A stretch of DNA of 64,000 nt, from positions 3,145,501-3,209,500 of the forward strand of contig NZ_CP034683.1 of assembly GCF_003990335.1 (NCBI RefSeq), in the 5' to 3' direction. The position numbers were made by a program, and so were the translations under genes. Positions 60,755-64,000 of this stretch are shown in pieces; position 1 is the stretch's first letter, and each line of letters starts with the position of its first letter. The notes beneath the pieces are model-generated. The model ran no database searches, was not told the DNA's origin, and saw nothing but the letters and a program-made list of their open reading frames with translations. The DNA comes from Rheinheimera mangrovi (GTDB lineage Bacteria; Pseudomonadota; Gammaproteobacteria; Enterobacterales; Alteromonadaceae).

Positions 60755-61357
60755 TTAGCCACCTTGCTGGATCAAACTAAACTGCAATTCGGCTTGTTTT
60801 AAATCGCGCTGTAACTGACCTTGCATCTGATTTAACTGACGCAAGTCTTGCAGTAAATTACGATTTTCATCCAGCAGATTTTGTTTCTGCTGCTTATCTT
60901 TCAGCACACTCAATTCTCTGGTGTTGTCATCAATACGCTGTTCCAGCTTTTCTATAGTACCGGCATTTTGCTCTAAGGTTTTTTGTAAATTCAGTAAAGC
61001 AGATTCAGCCTGATACCACTTACGACCTCGGTCATAACCTAGCCTGAACGTAGGTTCCAGAGCGCCGGTACAGACTTTATTATAAGCACCACCACTTTGC
61101 CCCAACTCGCGACCTGCATCATATGTACAGTACAACAACACACCTTCGGCATGGCCTTGCTCGTAGGCTTTAAAATCAGAACCTAAACCATGTTCAGCAC
61201 ATTCTTTTTGATAGCTACGAAATTTGCTGCTGGCAATACCTTGTTGACCATCAGTTTTACCTATAGCAAACCAATCACCCACCTCACATTCCTGTGGACT
61301 GATGCTGCTACAACCGTTAAGCGTCAACACAGCTATCAGTAAAACACCTTGCTTCAT
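60755..61357 (-). CDS. DUF2799 outer-membrane lipoprotein
   Basis: A 200-residue lipoprotein. The lipobox LNGC places lipid on Cys16. The DUF2799 part has repeated glycine/aromatic segments: DWFAIGKTDGQQG, YEQGHAEGVLLYC, RELGQSGG and FRLGYDRGRKWY. A C-terminal coiled coil of about 70 residues is rich in Q, L, N and D. Function of the family is unknown; it may be structural. Confidence 0.82.
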   Translation of the reverse strand: MKQGVLLIAVLTLNGCSSISPQECEVGDWFAIGKTDGQQGIASSKFRSYQKECAEHGLGSDFKAYEQGHAEGVLLYCTYDAGRELGQSGGAYNKVCTGALEPTFRLGYDRGRKWYQAESALLNLQKTLEQNAGTIEKLEQRIDDNTRELSVLKDKQQKQNLLDENRNLLQDLRQLNQMQGQLQRDLKQAELQFSLIQQGG

Positions 61358-61477
61358 AACACCTATCCCTTTGTATTTCTCATTCTTTTAAGACTCCTAC
61401 TTATAGCGGATTAGTCCAGCAAATACATCTTTTTTGCCTTAGACTAAACAGAGTTTTTGCAAAGACCCTTAGCTGTA

Positions 61478-62125
61478 ATGAATTATCTGGCTCATTTGCT
61501 GTTTGCACAACCCAGTTCTGATTCCCGTATTGGCAATTTATTGGGCGATTTTTACCAGGGCACAAAACTGGAATTGTTAAGCCCTGTTGTTGCTGCTGGT
61601 TTATATAACCACAGAGCAGTCGACTGGTTTACCGATCATCAGCCGGAAGTAAGGGCTGCCCGTTTATGGTTCAGCCCTGATATGCGACGTTTTGCGCCTA
61701 TAGCTTTGGATATGTTGTTTGATTTTTGTCTGATCAAATACTGGAGGCATTTTTATGATTCAGATTTTACAGACTACAAAGCTCAGCTGTATCAAAGCTT
61801 ACAAAACGATTTACCGCAGATGCCTGACGCTATGGCCAAAACCTTTAAAGCAGTCACTTCACAAGACTGGTTTGGCAACTATGCACAACTTGAAGGTATT
61901 CAGTATTCACTGCGCCGTATGGCATCCCGTGGTCGCTTTACCGCACGTTACGCTGCGATAGCAGACGAGTTGCCGGAACTTCAGCAGCAAACCGAACGAC
62001 TATTTCTAAGTTTTTTTCCGCAGTTGCAGCGTTTTATTCAACACGCAGCGATAGAACAAAATCCGCTTCTGGCTTTTGATCGTTACAGCAAAGTCACCGG
62101 CAAAGACCAAAGTAATACAGCCTGA
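61478..62125 (+). CDS. acpH: Acyl carrier protein phosphodiesterase
   Basis: A 215-residue protein of the AcpH (ACP hydrolase) family. It starts MNYLAHLLFAQPSSDSRIGNLLGDFYQG and continues with LYNHRAVDWFTDHQPEV and LDMLFDFCLIKYWRHF, which carry the His/Asp metal ligands. It removes 4'-phosphopantetheine from ACP. The ATG at 61478 agrees with the family start. It overlaps sixA on the other strand by 43 bp. Confidence 0.9.
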   Translation: MNYLAHLLFAQPSSDSRIGNLLGDFYQGTKLELLSPVVAAGLYNHRAVDWFTDHQPEVRAARLWFSPDMRRFAPIALDMLFDFCLIKYWRHFYDSDFTDYKAQLYQSLQNDLPQMPDAMAKTFKAVTSQDWFGNYAQLEGIQYSLRRMASRGRFTARYAAIADELPELQQQTERLFLSFFPQLQRFIQHAAIEQNPLLAFDRYSKVTGKDQSNTA

Positions 62126-62553
62126 TCAGGCCTGAGTTCAAGCGCTGTGATTGAGGCTTTTTTAATAAAAAAATGCCCGGAGTCCGTGTTTAACAACAGC
62201 GCCAACAAAGCGGAAATATCAGGTTCGTGACCAACACAACAGACAGACTCGACTCCTTGTTTGACCAAGTCAGTTAAAGCCTTGTGCTGTACTTCTGCCA
62301 AAGTCTCAATAATTAACCAGGCCTGTTTTTGTGGTTGTGGCCAGTCAGCGTACTGATGCAATAACAGCGCAGTTTGTTCGGCGCGAACCAAAGGGCTGGT
62401 CAGCAGCATCTGTGGTTTTAACTGCTGCTTTTTACAAAACTCGGCCAGCTTTTGGCTTTGTTTTATGCCTTTGTCTATTAAATGACGACTTGGATCTGGC
62501 AGACCTAAAGCCCTGTCCTGTGCAGTGGCATGACGCACTAAATACAGCAACAT
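62083..62553 (-). CDS. sixA: Phosphohistidine phosphatase SixA
   Basis: A 156-residue histidine phosphatase. LVRHATAQ at the start gives the catalytic His8 and Arg7, LTSPLVRAEQTA is the second motif and CVGHEPDI carries the second His. It dephosphorylates phosphohistidine proteins such as ArcB or PTS components. Its 3' end overlaps acpH on the other strand. Confidence 0.9.
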   Translation of the reverse strand: MLLYLVRHATAQDRALGLPDPSRHLIDKGIKQSQKLAEFCKKQQLKPQMLLTSPLVRAEQTALLLHQYADWPQPQKQAWLIIETLAEVQHKALTDLVKQGVESVCCVGHEPDISALLALLLNTDSGHFFIKKASITALELRPDQAVLLWSLPVTLL

Positions 62554-62559
62554 CAGGCG

Positions 62560-63114
62560 TTACTTCGCTTCTGGTGCAAAATCTGCACTTTCAAAATAAA
62601 GCTGTTCTGCAGCTTTGCCTTTTGCCTGATACAAAATTTCATCCACAGCCCCCTCTCCTGCAATAGCCTTCACCAACAGCTCGCCTTGCCCAAGCTGGAT
62701 ACGATAAACACCGTCCTGCTCAGCCACTTCACCTACTGCTTTATCCAACAGTTTTTGTTGTACTTGCACTGTGACAGTGCCAGCCTCTTGACCACCCCGC
62801 TCAAAATGGCCGAGATAGACTTGTGCATTAAAACTCATCAGTTTGCCTTGCTGTAAATCCTTTAAAGCAAAAGGCTGCGGCTCCAAAGTGACTAAAGCTT
62901 TTTCCTTTAGCGCATGCAGAACCAGCTCCGGCATATCACTACTGATCCGAAGCACAATCTGATGCGCATGTTTACCTGCTGGAAAAGGCAAATGGGAGGC
63001 TATCAGCTGGTTTTCCACCTGCAACATCACCATGCCGTGAATTCCATGACTGGCATGCAGGCAAGCCCAGAGTGGTGAGCTAAAACAAAACAATAGAAGC
63101 CAAAGTGCTTTCAT
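62560..63114 (-). CDS. Exported hypothetical protein
   Basis: A 184-residue protein from the ATG at 63114 with a signal peptide (1-17, LWLLLFCFSSPLWA). The N-terminus is His-rich (HASHGIHGM, KHAHQIVL). The rest is a beta-rich, repetitive region (VYRIQLGQGELLVKAIAGEGAVDEILY). No known family. It ends 7 nt before sixA on the same strand, so the two may be co-transcribed. Periplasmic, possibly metal-binding. Confidence 0.55.
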   Translation of the reverse strand: MKALWLLLFCFSSPLWACLHASHGIHGMVMLQVENQLIASHLPFPAGKHAHQIVLRISSDMPELVLHALKEKALVTLEPQPFALKDLQQGKLMSFNAQVYLGHFERGGQEAGTVTVQVQQKLLDKAVGEVAEQDGVYRIQLGQGELLVKAIAGEGAVDEILYQAKGKAAEQLYFESADFAPEAK

Positions 63115-63285
63115 CACGACCCACTGGTTAATCCTGTTGTGAAAGAGTCTGCAACTATCTGTGAAAGGGGTCAAGTTCAGCACCAGATTGGCATACCCAG
63201 ACACCAGAAAATATTGCTATAATCCGGCCACTTGCCGCACTGGGCCTACCGGGTCGGCCTATTAACCTGATGTGGAGAGCGGACC

Positions 63286-63678
63286 ATGCAATTTCCTGAT
63301 GACGGCAATGGCGATATGCTGCGTGCCTTAATGGACGCCGGAATAGATTTAAGTGAGCCTCTGGCCATAGATTTTTATCTGGTATTTAAAAACAAAGAGC
63401 AAGCTGAAAAAGCTATGGCAGCCTTAGTTGCCACTGAACTGCAAGGCGAAGTAGAGCTGCACTTTAACGATTTGGAACAATGGGAATTGATCGTCAGTCA
63501 GACCATGGTACCGGAACATGCGGCAGTGACAGCGCGTGAAGCCGAGCTGGACAAGTTTGCCAAGAAATTTGGCGGCCACAACGATGGCTGGGGCGTGATG
63601 CAACATCAGGACGGCGATGACGATTTTGATGATGAACACGGCGAACATTGTGACCATGACTGTGGTCACCAGCATTAA
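63286..63678 (+). CDS. rraB: RraB family RNase E regulator
   Basis: A 130-residue acidic protein. The body DGNGDMLRALMDAGIDLSEPLAIDFYLVFKNKEQAEKAMAAL and the VELHFNDLEQWELIVSQTMVPEHAAVTAREAELDKFAKKFGGHNDGWGV segment match RraB, which binds RNase E and inhibits mRNA decay. The tail is very rich in His, Asp and Glu (HCDHDCGHQH), so metal binding is plausible. It is followed after 31 bp by yebC. Confidence 0.9.
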   Translation: MQFPDDGNGDMLRALMDAGIDLSEPLAIDFYLVFKNKEQAEKAMAALVATELQGEVELHFNDLEQWELIVSQTMVPEHAAVTAREAELDKFAKKFGGHNDGWGVMQHQDGDDDFDDEHGEHCDHDCGHQH

Positions 63679-63709
63679 TTTTTACTGATACAGATACGAG
63701 AGAGAAGCA

Positions 63710-64000
63710 ATGGGTGCTCAATGGAAAGCCAAACATAAAGCCGATGCATCGGCTGCCAAAGGCCGTATTTTTACTAAATTAGCGAAAGAGATCATGGTTG
63801 CAGCCCGTAACGGTGCTGACCCTGATATGAACTCTAAATTACGTGTTGCTGTGGAAGCGGCAAAAAAAGCCTCTATGCCTCGTGAGACGTTAGAACGCGC
63901 CATCAAAAAAGGCGCTGGTTTACTGGACGGCCCAGCTAACTATGAAACTGTGGTGTATGAAGGTTTTGCCCCGCATCAGGTGCCTGTGATTGTTGAATGT
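63710..64000 (+). CDS. yebC: YebC/PmpR family protein, partial
   Basis: 97 codons are inside the window, starting at the ATG at 63710 (GAGAGAAG upstream). The start [35 protein letters not shown] and the later [13 protein letters not shown] are the YebC pattern. The family is involved in ribosome and translation control and in transcription. The rest lies beyond the window. Confidence 0.9.
   Translation, partial: MGAQWKAKHKADASAAKGRIFTKLAKEIMVAARNGADPDMNSKLRVAVEAAKKASMPRETLERAIKKGAGLLDGPANYETVVYEGFAPHQVPVIVEC

Overview
The window reads as chromosome of a gammaproteobacterium of the Alteromonadales/Chromatiales type. The likeliest genus is Rheinheimera or a close relative. This is inferred from gene content (S46 peptidase, glutamine-rich proteins, imuA-imuB-dnaE2, rraB, yebC, sixA, acpH, pepD) and moderate GC, not from a marker gene. 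No rRNA or tRNA gene was seen.

Layout. 0-24 kb is mostly ordinary chromosome: small stress, acetyltransferase and membrane genes, a serine beta-lactamase-like hydrolase divergent from a ToxR/CadC-like membrane regulator, pepD, a gamma-glutamyltransferase divergent from an AraC regulator, and an NtrC-type two-component operon divergent from a small exported protein. Several genes here are broken: a Crp/Fnr regulator, two small genes and a hydrolase relic. 24.3-32.1 kb is an accessory island. It holds two identical inverted copies of a 1304-bp IS110-family (IS1111-like) element flanking a REP-associated tyrosine transposase (RAYT), a pair of direct repeats, an orphan Rhs C-terminal toxin with a DUF4272 gene behind it, a PIN/antitoxin pair with a nonsense mutation, two truncated tyrosine recombinases (one of integron-integrase type) and a 4 x 63-bp tandem array. 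32-42 kb returns to housekeeping genes: S46 peptidase, POT transporter, yccF, alkyltransferase-like protein, a HigB/NadS-type toxin-antitoxin pair, a 2H phosphoesterase and two transporters. 42.4-44.4 kb holds an SRAP gene followed by a two-cassette attC remnant without an integrase. 44.7-50 kb is the SOS mutasome imuA-imuB-dnaE2 behind a perfect LexA box. 50-64 kb holds an ion channel, a symporter-HAD pair, LysR/DoxX/pirin, two divergent soluble PAS-chemoreceptor proteins, a permease, a lipoprotein, acpH, sixA, rraB and the start of yebC.

How parts work together. The SOS mutasome, SRAP and alkyltransferase-like genes form a loose DNA-damage neighbourhood. The most interesting signal is in the IS pair. 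Both copies sit in the same motif, TCAGGTCT^TGCCCTTTGCCCC. An intact copy of that motif overlaps the RAYT stop codon. The 3' noncoding part of each IS predicts a roughly 67-nt hairpin whose loop contains short matches to both target halves and to both element ends. This is what a bridge/seek RNA guide would look like.
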